This document shows positions 11,117 to 20,215 of a DNA stretch of 54,696 nucleotides, one piece after another (within the stretch, counting starts at the first letter, position 1; each line of letters opens with the position of its first letter). Below the pieces are notes generated by a model. It saw only the letters and a program-made list of their open reading frames with translations. It ran no database searches and was not told where the DNA came from. Both the position numbers and the translations under genes were made by a program. Source of the stretch: Gammaproteobacteria bacterium. GTDB lineage: Bacteria > Pseudomonadota > Gammaproteobacteria > Thiohalomonadales > Thiohalomonadaceae. The stretch is taken from contig JADGBN010000006.1 of assembly GCA_015231435.1 (NCBI GenBank), forward strand, positions 1 through 54,696, given 5' to 3'.

Positions 11117-12000
11117 GGCTGCTTGACCGCCCCGCCCAGCTGATCTTTAAAGAAGCGGAAAAAGTCAGAGTTGGCATCGAGCACCAACATATCATTCTGC
11201 TGGTTAAAGACCTGACGATAGGAGTCAATGCTGCGATAGAAGCGGTAAAACTCCTGATTTTGTCCATAAACGCGAGCATAGATATCTGCGGCACTCGCAT
11301 CCCCGTCACCGCGCAGCAACTGTGCGTCCCTGGTGGCATTGGCAAGAATAATCGTCCGCTCCCGATCTGCTGCGGCACGCTTTTTCTCTGCCTCTTCACT
11401 GCCGCGTGAACGCCAGTCGGCAGCAATACGCTCACGTTCAGCACGCATCCGTTTATAGACCGACTCCGACACTTCGGGAGGAAGCTCGATGCGCTTAATG
11501 CGCACATCGACCACATCAATACCAAAGTCCTTCGCTTGGGTGATCAGACGGGTATTCATATCACGCATGATTTCAGCACGATCTCCCGAAATCACCTCTT
11601 GAATGGTGCGTCTGGCGAACTCGTTACGCAACCCCTCCTGGACTAGCTTGCCAAGCCGCTCGCTGGCACGAAACTCCTGCCCCCGCATGGTGCGGTAGTA
11701 GGTTTCAATATCACCAATGCGCCATTTAATGAAGGAGTCAACAATGACGTTCTTCTTCTCAAGGGTGAGATAGGGCACTGGCGTGGCATCGAGTGACAGT
11801 ACCCGCTTATCAAACTTTTTCACATTATGTAAAAAGGGCACCATAAAATGCAGCCCAGGCTGATAGTCGGCTTTGACAAACTCACCTAACTGAAATTTGA
11901 TAGCGAGTTCATTCTCACGCACGATAAAGGTGGCCTTACTTAGCAAGCCAATAAAAATGGCTGCCGCGATTACCGATAAAATAGTCTTGTTAGCGTTCAT
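11113..12000 (-). CDS. hflC: FtsH protease modulator HflC
   Basis: This 295-residue SPFH/band-7 protein has one N-terminal membrane helix (about residues 5-23), a large periplasmic band-7 domain and a helical C-terminus. With HflK it forms the cage around FtsH that tunes membrane-protein and sigma-32 turnover. Characteristic segments are VDVRIKRIELPPEVSESVY and MRAERERIAADWRSRG. Its ATG shares one base with the hflK stop (coupled translation). Length and order match the family. Confidence 0.96.
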   Translation of the reverse strand: MNANKTILSVIAAAIFIGLLSKATFIVRENELAIKFQLGEFVKADYQPGLHFMVPFLHNVKKFDKRVLSLDATPVPYLTLEKKNVIVDSFIKWRIGDIETYYRTMRGQEFRASERLGKLVQEGLRNEFARRTIQEVISGDRAEIMRDMNTRLITQAKDFGIDVVDVRIKRIELPPEVSESVYKRMRAERERIAADWRSRGSEEAEKKRAAADRERTIILANATRDAQLLRGDGDASAADIYARVYGQNQEFYRFYRSIDSYRQVFNQQNDMLVLDANSDFFRFFKDQLGGAVKQP

Positions 12001-13253
12001 TAGCGCACTCCCCGATTACGCAGATCATCCTGATTACGCAGATCGCTTTGACGACTGCCGCGTAGCGGTGTATTAGTCGAAGAAGTCGTTCGTCCGCTAT
12101 CCGCCTGCTCACTGCCAACCGCATCGAATGTACGTTCGGCACGAATTCGGTCAAGCGGCAGATAGAGCAGGTTATTGCTTGAGTTATTATCAACAATCAC
12201 CTTACTGCTATTTTGCAAAACCGACTCCATCGCATCGATGTAAAGACGCTGACGCGTCACCTCAGGTGCTTTCTCGTACTCTACCAATACTTTGGCAAAG
12301 CGAGCACTCTCACCATCGGCTGCCGCAATCACCGCATCCTTATAACCTTCAGCCTCCTGAATCAGACGTGCCGCCGCGCCGCGCGCTTTTGGCAGAATGT
12401 CATTGGCATAGGTCTCCGCTTCGTTTTTATAACGCTCCGCATCCTCACGCGCCTCGACCACATCATCAAACGCCTTTTTCACCTGTTGCGGTGCGGCAGC
12501 GCTCTGCATCGTTAGCTGAATCACCACCAAGCCACTCTCATAGGTATCGAGGGTCTCCTGTAACAGACGCTGTGAATCAAGGGCGACGGTGCTCCGACCT
12601 TCAGTAATAATAAAGTCCATGGTACTTTTACCAATCACTTCACGCACCGCACTGGCAGTTGCCTGACGCAGGGTCTCGTCGGGATCACGCACGTTAAAAA
12701 GATAGTCACGCGCCGCATCGGGATCAGGCTTTATCTGATACTGCACATCAAAACGGATATCGATAATATTCTCATCCTGAGTCAACATTAGCGCCTCGTC
12801 CGCCTCGTAGCCCAATTTGGCGCTACGCACCCCACTGACATCCACCTGATTAATGCCATCGACAAAGCGTGGCCGCCAATGTAAGCCAGGTTCACTCGAC
12901 TGAACATAGGCACCAAAGCGGGTGATCACCCCCCGAAAACCCTCTTCGACAATATAGAAACCACTGACAATCCAAACCACCAGCAGCAGACCGATAACCA
13001 CCATAGCGCCGCCTTTGGCCATCGCCTCTCCTGAACCACCAGAGGATGCATTGGAAGAGCCATTATCACCACCCCCCTCATCATTACTCGCACGGTGCAG
13101 GCCTGACGGACGCTTTGTTGCACCACCAAAGAGCTTACTTAGCTTCTGTTGTAGTTTACGAATTACTTCATCAAGATCGGGAGGCTCCTGCCCCTTATTG
13201 CCACCACCCCAAGGATCTTTCCCATTCGAGCCACCTGGTTCATTCCATGCCAT
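12000..13253 (-). CDS. hflK: FtsH protease modulator HflK
   Basis: This 417-residue partner of HflC has a Gly-rich cytoplasmic N-terminus (MAWNEPGGSNGKDPWGGG), a membrane helix near residues 83-104 and a periplasmic SPFH domain with VREVIGKSTMDFIITEGR. The frame stays open 18 codons further upstream, but I chose the ATG at 13253 because HflK proteins start MAWNEPG. Here hflX and hfq, often upstream, are absent; about 160 bp separate hflK from the serpin gene. Confidence 0.94.
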   Translation of the reverse strand: MAWNEPGGSNGKDPWGGGNKGQEPPDLDEVIRKLQQKLSKLFGGATKRPSGLHRASNDEGGGDNGSSNASSGGSGEAMAKGGAMVVIGLLLVVWIVSGFYIVEEGFRGVITRFGAYVQSSEPGLHWRPRFVDGINQVDVSGVRSAKLGYEADEALMLTQDENIIDIRFDVQYQIKPDPDAARDYLFNVRDPDETLRQATASAVREVIGKSTMDFIITEGRSTVALDSQRLLQETLDTYESGLVVIQLTMQSAAAPQQVKKAFDDVVEAREDAERYKNEAETYANDILPKARGAAARLIQEAEGYKDAVIAAADGESARFAKVLVEYEKAPEVTRQRLYIDAMESVLQNSSKVIVDNNSSNNLLYLPLDRIRAERTFDAVGSEQADSGRTTSSTNTPLRGSRQSDLRNQDDLRNRGVR

Positions 13254-13410
13254 AAGCTGATATTTCCATCGGTTATTAAAAGACAAAAACTGGGTCAGCA
13301 CCACCATCGTGCTACGAAACGCAAAACGGGGTGAATTCTAGGGGGGATAGCGTACTGACGCAAGTTAAAAGAGTGCGCGTCCCCGATCAGCGGTGGCTAA
13401 CTACGGAAAA

Positions 13411-14571
13411 TCAGAGCTTTCCGATACTACCGGCGAAGAGTGGTTCACGACTTTGCGTGTCGATCATCACAAAAGCAAAAGGACGATTAAAGTGCAGTTC
13501 GAGCTCATGATAAGGGAGCTTAGGAACCGATTTAGGGGCGAAAATTGCCGCCGCCACCGCCGCTGCGCTCACCCCCTGTTCGTCAAAACGCAACCGTACC
13601 TGATGCACCGTATCACTGATATAGAGCGACTCATCACCGGTTATCCGTGAAAAGTTGGCCTGGTTGGTAAAGAGCGCACCAACCCCCACCGCCTGTAGCG
13701 CTCCATTTAGGGGGAAGTGCTGCTTAATCTCCAGCCGTGGCAGATGCAGCAATACCCAGCGTAACGGCAGTTCAGCCATCGGGGGATTCGCTAACAGCGC
13801 CGCCGTGGTGGCAGTGAGCGACTCACCCGGGGCTGGCAGCATTAACAGCAGCTTTACCGTACTGTCAGCAAAACCAAGCTGCAACAGCTGGTACTGTTCG
13901 GTTTTCAGATAGCCAAATTGCGCCGTATTGCGCATAAAGGTCACCTCCTGCTGGCTGGCATCTGCGTTGCTAAAGCGCCCGCGCTGATTCAGGTTGACCA
14001 TAAAGGGAACCTGCCACTGCTGTTGCAGCAAGGCTGTCGCCACTAACAGCAGGCGCGTTTCGGCCTTCACCGCCTCCGGCTTCAAGAGCTCACGCAGCTC
14101 CCCGCCGGTGCGTTTATCTACCCAGTTATTCACGCTTGTCGCCGCCGCTGTAGCGTGGCTAAAATCGACCGTGATTATCTCAGCGTCATAATCGCGTTGC
14201 AGTTGCTTGACATACTCCGGCAACAGCGCCTTGCCCTGCTGGACAAATGCCGCTTCGCTAAGCTGCAGTTGCCTGCTGTGAGCAGGCTTTAACAGGGAGT
14301 CACCAAATCTGTCGAGCAGCAGATCACGGCTTTGCCCGGCACTGCCTGCAGTGATCATCGCCAGCAGTCGCTGCAGACTGATCGGCGAGAAGAGGTGGTT
14401 TACCGCCTCTCCCTGCTCGCCCTCACTGCTGACCGCCGCCTGATAGAGCGCCGCAGCAACCGTGCCATGGGTCGCTTGTGGCGATGCTGACTGCGCACTG
14501 CAGGCAGTCAGCAACCAGAGCAGTGCCCCGCCAAAACCCCACTGACGCCAGCGCCGCGTGCTAACCGCCAT
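13411..14571 (-). CDS. Serpin-family protease inhibitor, predicted lipoprotein
   Basis: This 386-residue serpin has a lipoprotein signal with lipobox LLTAC (lipidation at Cys24), so it is probably membrane-anchored. Serpin hallmarks are the NHLFSPISLQRLLAMI segment, the VNNWVDKRTGGELRELL helix, the FMRNTAQFGY strand and the C-terminal signature FNRPFAFVMIDTQSREPLF. The reactive loop has an inhibitory-type hinge, EQGVSAAAVAAA, with Gly333 at P15. Alignment to antitrypsin puts Lys347 at P1 and Ser348 at P1' (APK|SVP). The ATG at 14571 overlaps the end of the protease gene by 11 bp. The frame opens earlier at 14625, but the later start gives a standard signal peptide. It likely restrains the co-transcribed C11 protease or a trypsin-like enzyme, which is inference. 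Confidence 0.92.
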   Translation of the reverse strand: MAVSTRRWRQWGFGGALLWLLTACSAQSASPQATHGTVAAALYQAAVSSEGEQGEAVNHLFSPISLQRLLAMITAGSAGQSRDLLLDRFGDSLLKPAHSRQLQLSEAAFVQQGKALLPEYVKQLQRDYDAEIITVDFSHATAAATSVNNWVDKRTGGELRELLKPEAVKAETRLLLVATALLQQQWQVPFMVNLNQRGRFSNADASQQEVTFMRNTAQFGYLKTEQYQLLQLGFADSTVKLLLMLPAPGESLTATTAALLANPPMAELPLRWVLLHLPRLEIKQHFPLNGALQAVGVGALFTNQANFSRITGDESLYISDTVHQVRLRFDEQGVSAAAVAAAIFAPKSVPKLPYHELELHFNRPFAFVMIDTQSREPLFAGSIGKL

Positions 14572-17203
14572 GGGTGGCAGCAACCGGTTGTGTAGCGACC
14601 CAGTTACCACTGACATCACTGCCAATCATCATGTAGTAGTAGTCCAGCGGTTGATCGTTCATATCAACAAACTCCAGTAACTCTAGCTTAAAAATAGGTG
14701 CCTGCTTGAGGGTTGTCGGTTCACTCTCGTAAAACCACTCAATCTGCTGGTTATCAAGATTGTAGTAGCTTGCCACGGTGGTGATCGTATCCCCCGCCTG
14801 CAGCGGCTCTGATGCTTTATCATAGAGAATGCTGCCCTCCATGTCGGTATCAGAGGCATAAACGATTTTGTATGGACGGACATTGCTGGAGATCACCTGA
14901 TTGTTCGCATCCACGGTGAGATAGAGCTTGGCAAAATCATACTGCGCATCTGCAGGATAGTCACTGTAGTCACGTTTAGCAAAGCGATAATCGACCTCGG
15001 CAGAGTACTCGGTAAACCAGACCCCGTTGTGCCGATATTCACGTTCAAACGCTAGGGGGAGCCAGAGGCTATCCTCCTCACCGGCGCCAAAGTACATCAT
15101 GTACCACTGCTGGTTCCAGCGGGGGGTAAAGTACTCATTGGGGGTGTTGGTAGGTTTGGCTTGCAGCAAGGCAGTTGTTGCCAGATAGCGCCCCTCCTCA
15201 TCCTCAATGATATTACCGTAAGCGGTGCGCACGCTCAGTAGATTGGCGTCGCTAAACTGCGCGCGGCTACCGCTAAGGCTGTCGCTGGCAGCCGTGGTTA
15301 CCGGCATCGCAGTGGTCGTAACCTCTGCCGTCGGCGTCACTTCTGCCGTAGTGGTCACTGCAACCGGTTCAATTGCCTGCAACGTATGACCGCCCTTGGG
15401 CGCAGCGGCGGTTACCGCATAACCTCCCATCGCACCAAAGCTCTGTAACAGAGTGGAGCGGGTTGAGGCTTTTGCCATCTTCTGGCTCTGCTTACTGCTC
15501 TTGCCAGTGGTACTCTCCCAAACCGCAGCATAACCCCCTGCCTGGGTGCCCATGCAGGTCGCTGCGGTGGTGTTATCACAGGCAGTGCGCGCCTGAACGC
15601 TGTTATGACTGTTCCAGAAGAGATCTTCCATCTCATACCAGTATTCGCTGGCAAGAAGCTCCTGATCTGCTTCACTATAAGCCGCCCAATCACTCTCCAG
15701 CAGCAGCGCAATTTCATACAGCAGCTCACTGTAAAACGCCTCAACGACGGCATCAGTATCGTCACTGCTAAAAACGTCTGCATCGACCACCACCGCATCC
15801 TCTTCAGCAACAATTTCTGGTGGTTGGGTATCCGCAGTCATAACCCCCTGCAGCGATCTTGTCAGCCGATACCAGCCGCTGCTTGGCGCGCTCACCTCCT
15901 CAGGAAAGGCTTCATAGAATGTGTCATACCCCTGCGGTGGCACAATGCTGACACCATAGGCATTGGGACGGGTACCATCCTGACGACTGTAGACCACATA
16001 ATCTTTTACCGCAGCCAGTACCGCATCGGCTGCCTCAGCAACGTTTCCTGTTGCCAACTCACGTTTTAGCGTCGCGGCAAAACCGTATAAATCGATAGTA
16101 GTCGCCGCCTCCTCACGCGTCTGCTTACCAAACTGCTCGCTCTGATTAGCCGCCTGAATAAGTGCGCTTCTTACTGCGTCATCCGTCAGCCCCTCACTCA
16201 ACAGCGTGCCCAAGTCATTTACCGCTGTCTGCAGGGGTGCATATTTTTGTAAATTGACCATCGCCAATGTTTTACCATCGGAGGCGTAGGGATGTACATC
16301 AGGTTGCACGAAGTTATCAATCATTGCCCGGCCAAAGAGCGTGAGATCGCTATTATTTACCCACGCAGGAATCACCGACTTATAACTCCAGCCATGGCCA
16401 GGCTCCAGCTCTTCAGAGGAGATCAGGTAGTCAGCATGGTTTTTCGCCATCGCCGCCAATTCAAAGTTGCCATTAAGGCAGGCATCGTATCCCAACACAT
16501 CAAAGTGCATACCTGCTTGCGCCAGCGCACTCTCAGTCTCCTGCAGGGTTAAACCATCGCCGCTAAAGTTCTCGTCATTGCCAAAACTGCCAAAGGCAGC
16601 GCCATGATCCCAGAGCACCAGCAGTTTCTGCTGATGCTCACCATAACCCGCCTGCAGATAGTCGACAAAGTGCTTTAAGGTTGACGCATCGCCCATATTG
16701 GCACCCGATGAGGTGTGCAGATAGCTGGCATTATTACCAAAACGACCATCACCGGCATCCGCAATAATCTGCTCCATACTGGCGAAGCGTACCCCCTGCC
16801 ACCCCTCTTTTTGCGTTCCACCAAAGGCGACAACCACATCCACTTTCGCCTTTTCCGAAGCTGAGAGCGAGTTGTAACCCTCCACCATTTCAAGCAGATC
16901 GATACTACCCGCCTCCATGTTGGTCTCAAGATCGCTACCCACTAGATAGACGGCAAACAGCTTCTTGCCACTGCCACTGTTAAGCGCCGGTACGCTATAG
17001 AGATCAAGCATACCGCTATCACTGGAGTGGCCGGAAAAATCGGGGCGTACCGTCTGGTTTGCCTGAACCTGCTGTTGCGGCGCGGAGGGGGTGACAACAG
17101 GTGTTGTTGCAACAGGCGTGCTCGCCTCATCAGAACCACCACAACCCGATAGGAGAGTGGCAATAGCGATAGCCAGTGAAAAAGATCCTCTTCTCAGAAA
17201 CAT
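14561..17203 (-). CDS. Clostripain-like (peptidase C11) cysteine protease, predicted lipoprotein
   Basis: This is an 880-residue secreted protease with lipobox LLSGC (lipidation at Cys21), followed by a Thr/Pro/Gln-rich spacer. Residues about 80-440 form the C11 domain: KLFAVYLVGSDLETNME, the catalytic His200 in LVLWDHGAAFG, and the catalytic Cys242 in GYDACLNGNFELA. Family members such as clostripain cut after Arg or Lys and are often Ca-dependent and self-processing. After a low-complexity Thr/Val/Ala stretch (around residues 655-690), the last 200 residues look beta-rich and were not recognised. The stop overlaps the serpin start by 11 bp, so the pair is coupled. Substrates are unknown. 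Confidence 0.9.
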   Translation of the reverse strand: MFLRRGSFSLAIAIATLLSGCGGSDEASTPVATTPVVTPSAPQQQVQANQTVRPDFSGHSSDSGMLDLYSVPALNSGSGKKLFAVYLVGSDLETNMEAGSIDLLEMVEGYNSLSASEKAKVDVVVAFGGTQKEGWQGVRFASMEQIIADAGDGRFGNNASYLHTSSGANMGDASTLKHFVDYLQAGYGEHQQKLLVLWDHGAAFGSFGNDENFSGDGLTLQETESALAQAGMHFDVLGYDACLNGNFELAAMAKNHADYLISSEELEPGHGWSYKSVIPAWVNNSDLTLFGRAMIDNFVQPDVHPYASDGKTLAMVNLQKYAPLQTAVNDLGTLLSEGLTDDAVRSALIQAANQSEQFGKQTREEAATTIDLYGFAATLKRELATGNVAEAADAVLAAVKDYVVYSRQDGTRPNAYGVSIVPPQGYDTFYEAFPEEVSAPSSGWYRLTRSLQGVMTADTQPPEIVAEEDAVVVDADVFSSDDTDAVVEAFYSELLYEIALLLESDWAAYSEADQELLASEYWYEMEDLFWNSHNSVQARTACDNTTAATCMGTQAGGYAAVWESTTGKSSKQSQKMAKASTRSTLLQSFGAMGGYAVTAAAPKGGHTLQAIEPVAVTTTAEVTPTAEVTTTAMPVTTAASDSLSGSRAQFSDANLLSVRTAYGNIIEDEEGRYLATTALLQAKPTNTPNEYFTPRWNQQWYMMYFGAGEEDSLWLPLAFEREYRHNGVWFTEYSAEVDYRFAKRDYSDYPADAQYDFAKLYLTVDANNQVISSNVRPYKIVYASDTDMEGSILYDKASEPLQAGDTITTVASYYNLDNQQIEWFYESEPTTLKQAPIFKLELLEFVDMNDQPLDYYYMMIGSDVSGNWVATQPVAATHGG

Positions 17204-17274
17204 TTTTTGTACCCAATTAAAAATATAAAAATATGATAAAAATAAATTAAATCCGGCATTTGAGAATATGAGTG

Positions 17275-17973
17275 CTATAAGGATGACCAGTTGCTCCTTT
17301 TACGACCCCACTGGAGTCGCGGCAGTAACACGCCCAATAAAATACCGGCGAAGAGAACCCCTGCACCGATTAAAAACCAGTTTTGTAGCGTCTGTTTATT
17401 CAAAGAGGCGTTGAGTTGCTGCTGGGTGTTCAACTCGCTTTGCAACTCCTCCACCTGCCCCTGCAAGCGATCCCGCCCTGCGGTTAGATCCAGCAGATTC
17501 TGGGAGCTGTTGAGTAGCGTGTCATATTCGGTAACAATCCGCGAATACTCTTTATCAAGCGCGTTATGACGCTCCTCCAACTGCTGATAACGCTCCTGCA
17601 GTGCATTAAAGCGACCCAACATCACATCTGGGGAGGCCTGCAGATCGGCAAGTTTAGCCTCAACCGCTGCCAGCCGCTGACGCGCCACCGGCTCTTTTAA
17701 CAGTTCTCGAGTTAACACATACCCCTCTTGACCTGCTTTGGTACGCACCCGTGAGTAGCCTGTTGCCGTTCTCTCTTCGAGTAAATCCAATGACTCACCA
17801 CTGGGCAGCATACGCAAAATACGGTAGCTGTTATCCTCTCCGGTACGCAGGGTGATCTCAAACTGATCGGTGACGTAACGCTGTTCGGCGACGACCGTGA
17901 ACGGAAAGAGCAGTAACAGAAGAAGAAGGTGGGATCTCTGCACAGCAAAGCGACCCGCAAAAGAGATTTTCAT
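17275..17973 (-). CDS. SH3-domain membrane protein (TIGR04211-like)
   Basis: This 232-residue envelope protein has a signal peptide (residues about 1-30), a bacterial SH3 domain (RYVTDQFEITLRTGEDNSYR onward to about residue 95), a long coiled coil (about 100-195), one membrane helix (WFLIGAGVLFAGILLGVLL) and a short basic tail. The architecture matches the TIGR04211 SH3-and-anchor family (E. coli YgiM-like). I chose the ATG at 17973; an in-frame TTG lies five codons earlier. Its function is not established. Confidence 0.85.
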   Translation of the reverse strand: MKISFAGRFAVQRSHLLLLLLLFPFTVVAEQRYVTDQFEITLRTGEDNSYRILRMLPSGESLDLLEERTATGYSRVRTKAGQEGYVLTRELLKEPVARQRLAAVEAKLADLQASPDVMLGRFNALQERYQQLEERHNALDKEYSRIVTEYDTLLNSSQNLLDLTAGRDRLQGQVEELQSELNTQQQLNASLNKQTLQNWFLIGAGVLFAGILLGVLLPRLQWGRKRSNWSSL

Positions 17974-18039
17974 AAGGAGCTGTTCCAAAGTGAGTTAAGC
18001 GACAAGTGTAGCCGACAAACCATAGCCACGACCACTGGA

Positions 18040-19758
18040 TTAAGGTTCATGCTGCGAGGTTGCAGGCTGATACGGAAAAAGTTTTTCCCAAATCCATCCG
18101 GTGGGACGGTCAATACCGGTACGGATATAAAATAACGCATTATGATTACTTAACACCGTGCGAATCTTGTTTTCAACGCCTCTGGCGCTACAGATCAGAA
18201 GCTCATCGCCATGCTGTAACGGATAGTCACACTGCGGCGCTAACTGAATTTCACCACGATTGTTGCGTACTAACAGGACCAAGGCGCTATGGTGGTGGCT
18301 GCGCTGTCGCGCATCGACAAGGATCTCCCCTAAGGTAACGAGATCCCCCGCCTTAATGGCGTCGTAAACCGCAGCAGTACCACGGGGATTGATGTTAAAG
18401 GTCCAGATATCGGGCACCTCACCCTCCACCACCGCCGCAAGCTGACTAACCAACAGGTTGACCCAGTGATGACTCTGTTTAAGCACAAGATCCAAAAAGA
18501 TAATTAACAACGGCGTGGTTAGTCTGGCAAAAATATCATGGGCGATCACATGGCTGCGACGCATCAGCAGATCGATATCCGCAGCGGTAAAAATATCATC
18601 ATTATCACGAGCATTCTGCCGCGCAACGGTAAAAAGGTTGGGATTTAGCTGCTTGGCAGTAATGATGATCGAAAGATTATTGGTATCATCATCTGTACCG
18701 GCGACAATACCCACCGCCTCCTCAATACCCGCCTCTTGCAGGGTAGCCGCCTCAGTGCCACGCCCGACCACACACATGCCGATGCAGTCTGCCTCTTCAG
18801 GCTTCGCTTCAACAATCGTGGTATTCATCCCCTCATCCTGAAGATTGCTATAGACCGCCTTGCCAAAACGGCCATAACCACAGAGCACCCAGAGACCATG
18901 CGGTACCTTTATCGCTTCCGGCAGTGGCTCATTGGGTACCCCATAGAGCCACTCGTGAAGAATATAGGCACCGGTGGAGTGCAGCGCTAGGGCAAGTCGC
19001 TGGGCAAAGATATCAAAGGGGTTAATAATAAAATCGGTGCCAAAGGAGTGCATATTGGCCTCGGCATCATGATTTTCAGCACGGCAGATCACCGTTAGCT
19101 TCGGATTCAGCAACTTTGCGGTAATCGCAATTTTCAGATTGGCCTGATCATGACTGGTTAACGCCACCACGCCGAGACAGTAACGATGCAGAATACCCGC
19201 CTCCTTAAGTTTGCTTACCCGCGTGGTATCGGCGCAAATGGCTGGCACATAAACGGGCAGATTAGTCAGGTGCAGATGATTAATCCGTTTTTCCGACTCA
19301 TCGATCACCACCACCCGCTTGCCGCGATAACTGAGCGCCTGAACCAGCATACTGCCGGTATCGCCATAACCACAGATAATATAAAACGGCTCACGCATCG
19401 CCTCGACCTGGCGTTTGAAACTATGAGTATTGGCAAAGTTGCGAAACTGTGAATCCTGCACCAGGGTGAGAATTTTACCGATGGCATAGAGCCAACCGAT
19501 GACCGTGAGATAGATACAGACGACCACCCAAAGGCGTTGTGCGTCGGTCAGGGGATAGGGTATTTCACCAAAACCGATGGTCGTGGCGGTATAACTGACA
19601 AAATAGAAGGCGTGAAAAAAGCCCATCTGCCAGGGTTGCCCATTGGCATCCACACCGGGAATAAGCACCAGACCAAGAATGGAGACCGCATAGGCGACAA
19701 CCAGAAGCGCCAAGGGCGCCCGCATCTGCCTCAGTACCAGTGCAATAACCGGGTGCAT
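18040..19758 (-). CDS. Two-TM potassium channel with two RCK (TrkA-N/TrkA-C) modules
   Basis: This 572-residue protein starts with two membrane helices (about 12-34 and 72-95) flanking a pore loop whose filter TIGFGE begins at Thr60. The cytoplasmic part has two Rossmann RCK domains, the first with GYGDTGSMLVQAL and the second with GYGRFGKAVYSNL, the latter ending in a TrkA-C-like region (VVYDAIKAGDLVTLGEIL). It resembles MthK/Kch-type ligand-gated K+ channels. Selectivity for K+ is inferred: the filter TxGFGE differs from the classical TVGYG but is common in such bacterial channels. The next gene downstream encodes an SH3 protein. Confidence 0.9.
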   Translation of the reverse strand: MHPVIALVLRQMRAPLALLVVAYAVSILGLVLIPGVDANGQPWQMGFFHAFYFVSYTATTIGFGEIPYPLTDAQRLWVVVCIYLTVIGWLYAIGKILTLVQDSQFRNFANTHSFKRQVEAMREPFYIICGYGDTGSMLVQALSYRGKRVVVIDESEKRINHLHLTNLPVYVPAICADTTRVSKLKEAGILHRYCLGVVALTSHDQANLKIAITAKLLNPKLTVICRAENHDAEANMHSFGTDFIINPFDIFAQRLALALHSTGAYILHEWLYGVPNEPLPEAIKVPHGLWVLCGYGRFGKAVYSNLQDEGMNTTIVEAKPEEADCIGMCVVGRGTEAATLQEAGIEEAVGIVAGTDDDTNNLSIIITAKQLNPNLFTVARQNARDNDDIFTAADIDLLMRRSHVIAHDIFARLTTPLLIIFLDLVLKQSHHWVNLLVSQLAAVVEGEVPDIWTFNINPRGTAAVYDAIKAGDLVTLGEILVDARQRSHHHSALVLLVRNNRGEIQLAPQCDYPLQHGDELLICSARGVENKIRTVLSNHNALFYIRTGIDRPTGWIWEKLFPYQPATSQHEP

Positions 19759-19800
19759 GAATGAGTTGGCGTGAGTGACTACAACGTCTTTACAGACGGC

Positions 19801-20184
19801 TTAGTGACGCAAATTAATGGTTTCGACCATTAACAGCACAACGGAAAAGAAGTTCGCCAGCATCGCTCCCCCTGCCAGGGAGACGACGCTGCCCAAATAG
19901 AGGTGTGGTTCAGTGAGATGCAAAATATTAACCGCATATCCCCAAACAATGGCTGCGGCGATTAACTGTAAATCGGCAACCAGTGAGGTGGCCAACATAA
20001 TCGCACCAATCTGGCTGCGATCACCAAATTTAAGAATAGTCGCTATCAGGCTGACGACAATGGCGGCAAACAGCTCGTAAACATCATGATGATCTGGGTT
20101 GGCAAACTCACCTATAAAAAAACCAAAGTTTAATGTGAGCGCCAGCACAATAAAAAAACCGAACATCACCTTTTCCAGATTCAT
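19801..20184 (-). CDS. Four-helix membrane protein (DUF6394-like)
   Basis: This 127-residue protein has four hydrophobic segments, at about residues 5-27, 38-52, 62-82 and 100-120. The start MNLEKVMFGFFIVLALTLNF resembles the DUF6394 family of unknown function. It is 42 bp upstream of the RCK potassium channel on the same strand and may be co-transcribed, suggesting a role at the same membrane. The family assignment is from memory of its general pattern and is tentative. Confidence 0.7.
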   Translation of the reverse strand: MNLEKVMFGFFIVLALTLNFGFFIGEFANPDHHDVYELFAAIVVSLIATILKFGDRSQIGAIMLATSLVADLQLIAAAIVWGYAVNILHLTEPHLYLGSVVSLAGGAMLANFFSVVLLMVETINLRH

Positions 20185-20215
20185 TCTCTAAGCTCCTGCA
20201 GTAGATGATAAAAAA

